Below, one piece after another: positions 33,765 through 41,189 of a DNA stretch of 64,000 nucleotides. The number at the start of each line of letters is the position of its first letter. Positions within the stretch are counted from its first letter, which is position 1. The notes beneath the pieces are model-generated. The model was not told the DNA's origin, ran no database searches, and saw only the letters and a list, made by a program, of their open reading frames with translations. Made by a program: the position numbers and the translations under genes. Source of the DNA: Actinoplanes ianthinogenes. Lineage in GTDB: Bacteria; Actinomycetota; Actinomycetes; Mycobacteriales; Micromonosporaceae. Location of the stretch: assembly GCF_018324205.1 (NCBI RefSeq), contig NZ_AP023356.1, positions 4,543,501 through 4,607,500 of the forward strand. The letters run 5' to 3'.

Positions 33765-34289
33765 TCAGGCCCGCTCGATCTCCACCCGCTCGATCACGAC
33801 GTCCTCACGCGGCCGGTCGCCCGGGCCGGTGGGGGTGTTCGCGATCGAGTCCACGACCTTGGCCGACTGCTCGTCCGCGACCTGGCCGAAGATGGTGTGC
33901 CGGCGGTTCAGGTGCGGGGTCGGGCCGACCGTGATGAAGAACTGCGAGCCGTTGGTGCCCGGCCCCGCGTTCGCCATGGCCAGCAGGTACGGCCGGTCGA
34001 AGGAGAGCTCCGGGTGGAACTCGTCGGCGAACTGGAAGCCCGGCCCGCCCCGGCCGGTGCCGGTCGGGTCGCCCATCTGAACCATGAAGCCGGCGATCAC
34101 CCGGTGCGAGATGGTGCCGTCGTAGTACGGACCCTTGCCCGGCTGACCGGTGCGCGGGTCGGTGTACGCCTTGGTGCCCTCGGCCAGCTCCACGAAGTTC
34201 CGGACGGTCGCCGGGGCGTGGTCCGGGAACAGCTGAAGCCGGATCGGACCGTGGTTGGTGTGCAGGGTGGCGTAAATCGTCTCGGCCAC
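33765..34289 (-). CDS. Cyclophilin-type peptidyl-prolyl isomerase
   Basis: 174 aa from GTG 34289, chosen because GGGAG lies five bases upstream; an in-frame TTG at 34301 overlaps that site. The cyclophilin signature is complete: YYDGTISHRVIAGFMVQMGD, LLAMANAGPGTNGSQFFITV and HLNRRHTIFGQVAD, including the catalytic Arg and the FFIT strand. No signal peptide, so cytoplasmic. It catalyses cis-trans isomerisation of prolyl bonds. It lies 22 bp upstream of the rhomboid gene, in the same orientation. Confidence 0.95.
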   Translation of the reverse strand: MAETIYATLHTNHGPIRLQLFPDHAPATVRNFVELAEGTKAYTDPRTGQPGKGPYYDGTISHRVIAGFMVQMGDPTGTGRGGPGFQFADEFHPELSFDRPYLLAMANAGPGTNGSQFFITVGPTPHLNRRHTIFGQVADEQSAKVVDSIANTPTGPGDRPREDVVIERVEIERA

Positions 34290-34420
34290 GGGTACTCCCA
34301 ACTGCGTTGAATGGGAACTGTCTCGTCAAGTCGGATCCTCCCCCATGTGTCTGATCCGGCCGCGCGGGGGTACCCGAGAAGGCACCATGAGCTGGGAGAC
34401 GACCACAGGAGGTGGCACTG

Positions 34421-35017
34421 GTGTTCGCAACGATGCGCCGTAAGCGCCGGAGCGCGCGGATGCGCAACGAGCTCGGACAGGGCGTGGATCACTTCAAGCG
34501 CGCAGCGTCGCTCGCCGCGCAGGAGACCAGCGCGACTGTCGGGCCTCGGCTCAACGCCGCGGTCGAGCGTGTGCAGCCGGCCGCCGGGAAGGCGAAGGAC
34601 GCCGCGTCGCAGAGCTGGGACAGCGCTCTCGCGGCGCTGACCCCGCTGGTCACCGCGGCCACCGACAACGTGCGGCAGGCCGGGAAGACGAGCAAGAAGG
34701 TCAGCAAGCGGGAGCTCAAGGCGCAGCGCAAGCGTGCCGAGAAGCTCCAGCGCAAGGCCGACAAGGCGGTGGGCAAGAAGCGCGGCCGGGGCAGCAAGCT
34801 GGCCGGGTATGCGCTGCTCGGCACCGCTGTCGGCATCGGCGCCGCGTGGTACGCCAAGCGGCGCAGCGAGGCGCAGTGGGAGGAGTACGACGCGGCGCCC
34901 AACCCGTCGCCGGCCGGTGCGGACGACGCGGCCTTCGAGCCGCTGGAGCCGACGGTTTACACCACGGCCAACGGCACGTCGACCGAGCAGGCCGGCAAGC
35001 CGAACCCGGCTAAGTAG
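34421..35017 (+). CDS. DUF5324-like membrane-associated Ala/Lys-rich protein
   Basis: 198 aa from GTG 34421, placed eight bases after AGGAGG (34407-34412); a GTG at 34412 overlaps the ribosome site. A long amphipathic Ala/Lys-rich coiled region (LNAAVERVQPAAGKAKDAAS, then KKVSKRELKAQRKRAEKLQR) leads to one membrane helix (LAGYALLGTAVGIGAAWYA) and an acidic tail. Composition, length and position next to a cyclophilin gene resemble DUF5324 proteins of actinomycetes. Function unknown. Confidence 0.72.
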   Translation: MFATMRRKRRSARMRNELGQGVDHFKRAASLAAQETSATVGPRLNAAVERVQPAAGKAKDAASQSWDSALAALTPLVTAATDNVRQAGKTSKKVSKRELKAQRKRAEKLQRKADKAVGKKRGRGSKLAGYALLGTAVGIGAAWYAKRRSEAQWEEYDAAPNPSPAGADDAAFEPLEPTVYTTANGTSTEQAGKPNPAK

Positions 35018-35021
35018 GAAC

Positions 35022-36236
35022 TCAGTGCCGGCCGGCCCGCTCCGGATCCAGGAGCGGGCCGGCCGGCAGCTGTGCGATCAGCTCGGCCGGCACCGCGACC
35101 GGACGCACCCCGGCATAGCCGAGCCGTGCCAGCAGGTCCGCGCTCGCCAGCGGGTAGGCCCGCCCGGCGTCGGTGACCAGCTGGATCGGACCGGCCGTCG
35201 AGGTGACCACTGCGCCGTGGCCCCGCGGCACGTGTACCGGGCCCGGCCCCGGGACGGCCGGGTCGAACCGTAAGGTGGCCGGCCCGTCCGCCGGGCGAGT
35301 GACACACACCCGTACCGGAAGATCGGTGATCCGGGGAACCGTGGGCGGCAGGCCGGACCGCACCCGCTGACCCGACGGCGGCAGCCGGAGGAATTCCGCG
35401 CCCACAGCGGTCGGCGGTGCGAGCAGCCGGGCCTCCAGCTCGGTGATCGCCGCGATGCCGTCGGCCAGCACCACCGCGAACTGCCCGCCGGAGTCGGTCA
35501 GCACCTCACCCACCCGGTGGCCGGGCAGCACCGACGCGGCACCCGCGGCGGGCACCTCGGGGGCGATCAGATCCGGACCGGCGGGCACCGCGTCGATCCA
35601 GCTCGTGGCGACCAGGCCGGGGGCCCGGCCATACCAGCCGAGCGCGCGCAGCGTCGCGTCCGTCCGGTCCGCGGGCAGCTGGAAGCGCTGGCCGGCGTGC
35701 ACCAGGAACGTGCGACCGGTCGGATCCCGGACCAGCAGCGCCTGATCCGCAACGGTCCCGCCGCTCGGGGTCGTCCCGACCAGCAGGGTGCCGGCGCCTC
35801 CCTCGGTACAGGCCGTCCAGGCGCCCTCCAGCAGCCGGTCCGCGAGCGGCAGCTCATCCGGGGCGTCCGGGATGCCGAGCGTCTCGCCGAGCGGCACCCC
35901 GGCCAGCCTCTTCGTCGACACCGCCTTGACCCGCGGACTCTCCGACGCCGCGAGCAGCAGGCCGGAGGTGTAGTTGAGGACCGGGTGCAGGCGGCGGTCG
36001 GACTCCAGGTAGACGTAGCGGGCGCCGGAGTGCCGGTCGAGCAGGATCGCCGCCGGGTCGGTCGGCTCGGTCAGCCCCGCCCCGGTGACCATGCCGTAGG
36101 CCGCCAGGCCGCCCGCCACGAGCGCGGCGATCAGCAGACCGGTCAGCAGCACGGGCACGGTGCGGCGCAGTGGTGGCCGGGGCGGATCCGCGTCGTGGAC
36201 GATCAGGGCGCCGGTGAACCGTTCCAGATCGGACAC
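35022..36236 (-). CDS. eccB: Orphan type VII secretion protein EccB-like
   Basis: 404 aa from ATG 36236. One N-terminal membrane helix (VPVLLTGLLIAALVAGGLAA), then the EccB periplasmic core: DRHSGARYVYLESDRRLHPV, LNYTSGLLLAASESPRVKAV and LGETLGIPDAPDELPLADRL, with the conserved Cys pair (WTACTEGG and VRVCVTRP). EccB is normally 470-500 residues with a conserved cytoplasmic N-terminus. Here the N-terminus is shortened and no eccC, eccD, eccE, mycP or WXG100 gene is nearby. It is convergent with the DUF5324-like gene, with stops four bases apart, and its last codons lie in a strong hairpin. Confidence 0.88.
   Translation of the reverse strand: MSDLERFTGALIVHDADPPRPPLRRTVPVLLTGLLIAALVAGGLAAYGMVTGAGLTEPTDPAAILLDRHSGARYVYLESDRRLHPVLNYTSGLLLAASESPRVKAVSTKRLAGVPLGETLGIPDAPDELPLADRLLEGAWTACTEGGAGTLLVGTTPSGGTVADQALLVRDPTGRTFLVHAGQRFQLPADRTDATLRALGWYGRAPGLVATSWIDAVPAGPDLIAPEVPAAGAASVLPGHRVGEVLTDSGGQFAVVLADGIAAITELEARLLAPPTAVGAEFLRLPPSGQRVRSGLPPTVPRITDLPVRVCVTRPADGPATLRFDPAVPGPGPVHVPRGHGAVVTSTAGPIQLVTDAGRAYPLASADLLARLGYAGVRPVAVPAELIAQLPAGPLLDPERAGRH
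35026..35068. terminator. 18-bp perfect hairpin inside the eccB 3' end
   Basis: 35026-35043 and 35051-35068 are perfect 18-base reverse complements around a 7-nt loop (stem starts TGCCGGCCGGCCCGC). It overlaps the last 14 codons of eccB and starts nine bases past the stop of the convergent gene ending at 35017. It should terminate transcription of that gene and perhaps also pause eccB transcription. Confidence 0.7.
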
Positions 36237-36245
36237 CCGGTCACT

Positions 36246-37373
36246 TTATAGCCAGCCGTTGCGCCGGAACGCCCGATAGAGCACCACGGTGATCACCGAG
36301 AGCAGGGCGACCAGGCCGGGATAGCCGTACTGCCACTTGGTCTCCGGCATGTAGTCGAAGTTCATCCCGTAGACGCCGGCCGCGGCGGTCCACACCGTCG
36401 CGATACCGGCCCAGGCCGCGATCTTGCGCATGTCGTTGTTCTGATCGACCGTCACCTGGGCCAGCCGGGCCTGGAGGATCGAGTTGAGCAGGTCGTCGTA
36501 GGAGGAGACCTGCTCGACGGTACGCGTCAGGTGGTCCTGCACGTCCCGGAAGTACCGCCGGATCTCCTTGGGCACCACGCCCTGGCTGGCGATGATCCCG
36601 GCCAGCGGCCGCTGCAACGGCACCACCGCCCGGCGGAACTCCACCAGCTCCCGCTTGAGCTGGTAGACCTGCTGGATCGGGGCGCTCTTGTCGCGGGAGA
36701 AGACACCCTCCTCGATCAGGTCCAGGTCCGCCTCGACCTGCTCGGCCACCTCGAGGTAGTGGTCGACGACCCGGTCGGTCACCGCGTACGCGACCGCCCA
36801 CGGGCCCTGCTGGAGCAGCTGCGCGCGCTGTTTCTCCAGGTCGGCGCGGACCGGCGACATCTCGGACGCGTCACCGTGCCGGACGGTGATGACGAACCGG
36901 TCACCGATGAAGATCATCATCTGGCCGGTCTCCACCACCTGGGAGCTCTCGGTCAGCTCCTGGTGCGGCACGTACCGCGCGGTCCGCAGCACCAGGAAGT
37001 GCACGTCGCCGAACTGCTCCAGCTTGGGCCGCTGCTCGGCCTTGACCGCGTCCTCCACGGACAGCTCGTGCAGGCCGTAGGTCTGGGCGATCCCGGTCAT
37101 CTCGTGCTCGGACGGCTGGTGCAGGCCGAGCCAGACGAAGGCATCGGCACGCTTGCGGGCCTCGGCGAACGCCTGGTCCGGGGTGAACGCGCCGGGGATC
37201 CGCTCGCCGGCCACGTAGACCCCGCAGTCGACCACCGCGGAGCCGTCCGGGCCGTTCTCGCCGGACTGCTGGCCGGCGTCCGCGGACCCGAGGAAACGGT
37301 TCATCGCGCGGGCCGCCCAGGCCTTGGACAACGGCCGGCCACGGCCCCACGTGTTGCTCTCGCGGTCGCTCAT
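36246..37373 (-). CDS. corA: CorA-family magnesium/cobalt channel
   Basis: 375 aa from ATG 37373, with GGAGG five bases upstream. Long cytoplasmic alpha/beta domain (FVWLGLHQPSEHEMTGIAQT, LHELSVEDAVKAEQRPKLE) and two C-terminal membrane helices. The family motif YGMNF is present near residue 337 and the conserved helix VYQLKRELVEFRRAVVPLQR is intact. It mediates divalent-cation uptake as a pentamer. It is ten bases upstream of eccB in the same orientation, so the two may be cotranscribed. Confidence 0.95.
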   Translation of the reverse strand: MSDRESNTWGRGRPLSKAWAARAMNRFLGSADAGQQSGENGPDGSAVVDCGVYVAGERIPGAFTPDQAFAEARKRADAFVWLGLHQPSEHEMTGIAQTYGLHELSVEDAVKAEQRPKLEQFGDVHFLVLRTARYVPHQELTESSQVVETGQMMIFIGDRFVITVRHGDASEMSPVRADLEKQRAQLLQQGPWAVAYAVTDRVVDHYLEVAEQVEADLDLIEEGVFSRDKSAPIQQVYQLKRELVEFRRAVVPLQRPLAGIIASQGVVPKEIRRYFRDVQDHLTRTVEQVSSYDDLLNSILQARLAQVTVDQNNDMRKIAAWAGIATVWTAAAGVYGMNFDYMPETKWQYGYPGLVALLSVITVVLYRAFRRNGWL

Positions 37374-37536
37374 GCCAACCTCCCCCGGGTGCTCCGACAA
37401 ACCAATCGAGGCTACTTCGTCGGGGCCGCGGGGAGTACGGCCGGGCGGACCGCCAGACGTCGGCGGGGGTCAGACCTGAGCGGCCCACCCGGACGGACTG
37501 ATGATGCCCACATCCGCCCGGGCGGAAACGCGTCCG

Positions 37537-38631
37537 TCAGGCGCGAACCTCGTCGATGGCGGCCGCGAGCCGCCGCACACCCTCGTCGATCTGGTCGACG
37601 GTGACCGCGGAGTAGGCCAGGCGCACCGAGCTCCGGCCGCCCTCCAGCAGGAAGTCGCTGCCCTTGACGATCGCGACGCCCTTCTTCATGGCCGCCGGGA
37701 AGAGCTTGTCCACATCGACGTCGGCGGGCAGGTCCACCCAGAGGAAGTATCCGCCGTCCGGCTCGGTGAAGGTGGCACCCGGGATGTGCTTGCGGATCGA
37801 GTCGGCCAGCACCTTCGCCCGCTCGCCCAGGGCCGCGCTGACCGTCCGGACCGACTTCTCGATGTCGCCGGAGACGCAGAACTGGTGGACGATCGCCTCG
37901 GACACCATGCCCGGCGAGATGTACAGGTTGGTCGCCTTCTTCGCGATCGCGTCGATCAGCGCGGCCGGGCCGACCAGGTAACCGACGCGCACGCCGGGGC
38001 AGACCGTCTTGGTGAAGCTGGAGGCGTGCACCACCGAGTTGTTGGTGTCCAGCGAGAGCATCGACGGGAGCGCCTCGCCGCGGAACCGGATGTCCACGTA
38101 CGGGTCGTCCTCGAAGATGATGAACTCGTACTGCTCGGCCAGGGCCAGCAGCGCCCGCCGCTTCTCCGCGGAGAGCGTGAGACCGGCCGGGTTCTGATAG
38201 TTCGGGATGATGTGCGCGAGCTTCGGCCGGACCCCGGACTCCAGCAGGGCGCGCAGCTCGTCGATGTCGATGCCGTCCGGCCGCAGCGTCACCTGGTGCA
38301 CCTTGGCGCCGAGGTTCTGCAGGTTGAGCAGGGTGCGGTCGTAGGTCGGCTTCTCCACGACCACGTCGTCGCCGGGCTGCACCAGGTGGCCGAAGAGGAA
38401 CGCGTCGGCCTGGAGCGAGCCGTTGGTCACGATGACCTGGTCCGGCGAGACGCCGTGCTTGTCGGCGATCCACTTCCGCAGCGGGAGGTAACCGACGGAC
38501 GTGCCGTACGCGGTGACCCCGGCCGGATCGGCGTCGAAGGCACGGGCGGCGGCGGCCTTCAGGCCCTCCACGTCGACGATGTCCAGCGACGGAGCACCAC
38601 GGGCGAACGAGATGAGCTGCTCAGCGGTCAT
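37537..38631 (-). CDS. Class I/II PLP-dependent aminotransferase
   Basis: 364 aa from ATG 38631. Fold type I: NGSLQADAFLFGHLVQPGDD, IPNYQNPAGLTLSAEKR (cofactor Asn), FEDDPYVDIRF (Asp contacting PLP), SSFTKTVCPGVRVGYL (Schiff-base Lys) and SSVRLAYS (substrate Arg). It resembles 2-aminoadipate/valine-pyruvate-type aminotransferases and the catalytic half of MocR regulators, without a DNA-binding domain. It is divergent from the cytidylyltransferase operon (71 bp apart), which raises the chance of a shared pathway. The substrate is not evident. Confidence 0.9.
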   Translation of the reverse strand: MTAEQLISFARGAPSLDIVDVEGLKAAAARAFDADPAGVTAYGTSVGYLPLRKWIADKHGVSPDQVIVTNGSLQADAFLFGHLVQPGDDVVVEKPTYDRTLLNLQNLGAKVHQVTLRPDGIDIDELRALLESGVRPKLAHIIPNYQNPAGLTLSAEKRRALLALAEQYEFIIFEDDPYVDIRFRGEALPSMLSLDTNNSVVHASSFTKTVCPGVRVGYLVGPAALIDAIAKKATNLYISPGMVSEAIVHQFCVSGDIEKSVRTVSAALGERAKVLADSIRKHIPGATFTEPDGGYFLWVDLPADVDVDKLFPAAMKKGVAIVKGSDFLLEGGRSSVRLAYSAVTVDQIDEGVRRLAAAIDEVRA

Positions 38632-38702
38632 AGCTGACAGCTTAGAAGTGAACGGTGGGTATCCTTCCGGGGCACACCCCTTTTCCATTGGAAGGAACAC
38701 CC

Positions 38703-39434
38703 ATGATCGGTCTGGTGCTTGCCGCCGGCGCCGGGCGCCGCCTGCGCCCGTACACGGATACGCTGCCGAAGGCCCTCGTCCCGGTCGACGGGGAAACCAC
38801 GATCATGGACATCTCGCTGCGCAACCTGGCCGCCGCCGGGCTGACCGACGTGACCATCGTCGTCGGCTACTGCGCGAGCGCCGTGGAGGAGCGGGTCGAG
38901 GCCTTCCAGAACAAGTACGGCGTGAAGATCTCCCTGGTGCACAACGACAAGGCCGAGGAGTGGAACAACGCGTACTCGCTCTGGCTGGCCCGGGACCACT
39001 TCGCGCAGGGCGCGCTGATGGTCAACGGCGACACCGTGCACCCGGTCAGCGTCGAGCAGACCCTGCTCGCCAACCGGGGCCCGAGCATCCTGCTCGCCGT
39101 CGACAACGTGAAGAAGCTGGCCGACGAGGAGATGAAGACCGTCTTCGACGAGAACGGCCAGCTCACCAAGATCACTAAGCTGATGGAGCCGTCCGAGGCG
39201 TTCGGCGAGTACATCGGCGCCAACATCATCGAGGCGTCCGCCGCGGCCGCGCTGGCCGACGCGCTGAAGACGACCTTCGAGCGCAACCCCGACCTCTACT
39301 ACGAGGACGGCTTCCAGGAGTACGCGAACCGTGGCGGCGAGGTCCGCGCCGCGACCATCGGCGACCTACCGTGGGTCGAGGTGGACAACCACGACGACCT
39401 GGCGAAAGCCCGGGACATCGCATGCCGCTACTAG
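38703..39434 (+). CDS. CTP:phospho-alcohol nucleotidyltransferase
   Basis: 243 aa from ATG 38703, with GGAAGGA upstream. LVLAAGAGRRLRPYTDTLPK is the nucleotide-binding signature (GxGxRxxPxTxxxPK) and LMVNGDTVHP carries the metal-binding Asp. EWNNAYSLWLARDHF resembles the substrate loop of LicC-type phosphocholine and inositol-phosphate cytidylyltransferases rather than sugar-1-phosphate enzymes. It is first of three overlapping genes. With the next gene, sn-glycerol-1-phosphate is a natural candidate substrate, giving a CDP-glycerol of the archaeal stereochemistry; that is inference. Confidence 0.85.
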   Translation: MIGLVLAAGAGRRLRPYTDTLPKALVPVDGETTIMDISLRNLAAAGLTDVTIVVGYCASAVEERVEAFQNKYGVKISLVHNDKAEEWNNAYSLWLARDHFAQGALMVNGDTVHPVSVEQTLLANRGPSILLAVDNVKKLADEEMKTVFDENGQLTKITKLMEPSEAFGEYIGANIIEASAAAALADALKTTFERNPDLYYEDGFQEYANRGGEVRAATIGDLPWVEVDNHDDLAKARDIACRY

Positions 39435-40483
39435 CCCGTAGCGTCCAGACCCCGCTGCACATCGACGTGCGGCGGGGCGCGGTCGCCGATCTCGGCCGGA
39501 TCCTCGCGGACGGCCGGATCTCCTCCGGCGGGGACGTGGCCGTGGTGGTCGGGCCCGGCATCGGCGAGCAGATCGTCGACCTGCTGCGCCCGTCGCTGCA
39601 GTCGGCGACCGTCTACGTCACCACCGGCGGCACCCTGGACGCCGCCCTGGAGCTGGCTGACAAGCTGCGCTCGGGGAACTTCGACGCGGTGGTCGGCATC
39701 GGCGGCGGCAAGACGGTGGACACCGCGAAATACGCCGCGAGCCGCTGGGGCCTGCCGATGGTCTCGGTCGCCACCAGCCTGGCCAACGACGGCATCGCCT
39801 CGCCGGTGGCCAGCCTGATCAACGACGGGATCAAGGGGTCGTACGGGGTGCACATCCCGTTCGGCGTGATCGTCGACCTGGACTTCGTGGAGAACGGGCC
39901 GGAGCGGGTCAACCGGGCCGGCATCGGCGACGTGATCAGCAACATCAGCGCGCTGGCCGACTGGGAGCTGGCCCGGCAGGTGCGTGGCGAGCCGGTCGAC
40001 GGCCTGGCCGCCTCGCTGGCCCGGATGGGCGCCGAGGCGGTGCTGACCATGCCCGGCGACATGACCGACGACGCGTTCGTCACCGTGCTGGCCGAGGCGC
40101 TGATCTCCAGCGGCCTGGCGATGGCGGTCTGCGGCAGCAGCCGGCCGTCCAGCGGCGGCTGCCACGAGATCATGCACGCCATCGACTCGCTGTTCCCGGC
40201 CACCGCATCACACGGTGAGCTGGCCGGTCTCGGCGCGCTGTTCTGCACGTTCCTGCGCGGCGACACGCGTCGGTTCGTTCAGATGGCGGACTGCCTGGAG
40301 CGGCACCAGCTTCCCCGGACGCCGTCCGACGTCGGACTGGACGCCGACCAGTTCGCCCGGGCGGTCGAGTTCGCCCCGCGGACCCGGCCGGACCGGTACA
40401 CGATTCTCGAACATCTGGCGATGACGCCGGAGGAGACCCTCCAGAGGCTGAGCGAGTATGAGAACGCCCTCGCGGCCCGCTGA
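39422..40483 (+). CDS. Archaeal-type sn-glycerol-1-phosphate dehydrogenase-like enzyme
   Basis: 353 aa from ATG 39422, overlapping the previous gene by 13 bases. It belongs to the iron/zinc alcohol-dehydrogenase and dehydroquinate-synthase-like superfamily: GIGGGKTVDTAKYAASRWGL (NAD), VSVATSLANDGIASPVASL, AGIGDVISNISALADWELA (metal Asp), ALISSGLAMAVCGSSRPSSG, then GCHEIMHAID and ASHGELAGLGAL (metal His). These segments follow archaeal EgsA closely, more than Bacillus AraM as I recall them. The expected reaction is DHAP + NAD(P)H to sn-glycerol-1-phosphate. Other substrates (a ketose phosphate, a phosphonate) cannot be excluded. Confidence 0.8.
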   Translation: MPLLARSVQTPLHIDVRRGAVADLGRILADGRISSGGDVAVVVGPGIGEQIVDLLRPSLQSATVYVTTGGTLDAALELADKLRSGNFDAVVGIGGGKTVDTAKYAASRWGLPMVSVATSLANDGIASPVASLINDGIKGSYGVHIPFGVIVDLDFVENGPERVNRAGIGDVISNISALADWELARQVRGEPVDGLAASLARMGAEAVLTMPGDMTDDAFVTVLAEALISSGLAMAVCGSSRPSSGGCHEIMHAIDSLFPATASHGELAGLGALFCTFLRGDTRRFVQMADCLERHQLPRTPSDVGLDADQFARAVEFAPRTRPDRYTILEHLAMTPEETLQRLSEYENALAAR

Positions 40484-41189
40484 GCCGGGCCCGGCGCCCA
40501 CCGCGGCTGACTACTACGCGGTCAACCGCGGTGGCGGGCTGTTCAGCGAGGCGGTGAGCCAGCGGATCGGCGCCCGGCTCGCCGTGTTCGCTTATCGGAA
40601 CAGGCTCAGCCCGACCGTCATGACCATCGGCAACCTGGGCATCGGGTGCCTCACCTCGTTCGTGGTGATCGCCACCGCCGGCCCGGTCGCCGACGGCCGG
40701 GTGTGGAGTTGGCTGATCGGCCTGATCGCGCTGGTCGGCTGGCAGTTGGCGTACGCGTTCGACTGCTCCGACGGCCAGCTGGCCCGGGTGACCGGGCAGA
40801 CCAGCACGGCCGGCGGCCGGCTCGACGTGCTCTGCGACGTGGCCGTGCAGTCCGCCCTGGTGGCCGCGCTCGCGTCGGTCGCCAAGGCGCAGGAGCCGGA
40901 CACCCCGGCCTGGCTGCTCGCCGCGTTCGCCGCCACCTGGATGGTCAACCTGGTCACCTCGGTGATGCAGGGTGGCGAGCAGGCGGCGAGCATGGTGACC
41001 AGCCGGTCGCTGCCGATCCGGGCGGTCAAGCTGGTCCGCGACTACGGCGCGGTGATCACCCTGGCCGGGGTGCTGCTCACCGTGGCTCCGCAGTGGACCG
41101 TCTGGTTCGTCGCGCTGTTCACCCTGGTGAACGCGGGTTTCCTGGCCGCCAGCATCGCCTTCACCGGGCGGGCCGCGCTGCGCGGCTGA
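40458..41189 (+). CDS. CDP-alcohol phosphatidyltransferase family protein
   Basis: 243 aa from ATG 40458, overlapping the dehydrogenase gene by 26 bases. Six membrane segments. The family motif D-G-x2-A-R-x8-G-x3-D-x3-D is complete in DCSDGQLARVTGQTSTA then GGRLDVLCD. Such enzymes move a phospho-alcohol from CDP onto a hydroxyl: phosphatidylglycerol-phosphate, phosphatidylinositol-phosphate and di-inositol-phosphate synthases. In this operon the CDP-alcohol would be made by the first two genes. Its last 29 bases overlap the convergent glycosyltransferase gene. Confidence 0.88.
   Translation: MRTPSRPAEPGPAPTAADYYAVNRGGGLFSEAVSQRIGARLAVFAYRNRLSPTVMTIGNLGIGCLTSFVVIATAGPVADGRVWSWLIGLIALVGWQLAYAFDCSDGQLARVTGQTSTAGGRLDVLCDVAVQSALVAALASVAKAQEPDTPAWLLAAFAATWMVNLVTSVMQGGEQAASMVTSRSLPIRAVKLVRDYGAVITLAGVLLTVAPQWTVWFVALFTLVNAGFLAASIAFTGRAALRG

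Noticed and set aside
38703..41189. Phosphonate biosynthesis operon
   Set aside because: A cytidylyltransferase, iron-type dehydrogenase and CDP-alcohol transferase can occur in phosphonate clusters, but no PEP mutase or phosphonopyruvate decarboxylase gene is in the window and the dehydrogenase resembles EgsA. It remains an alternative to test.
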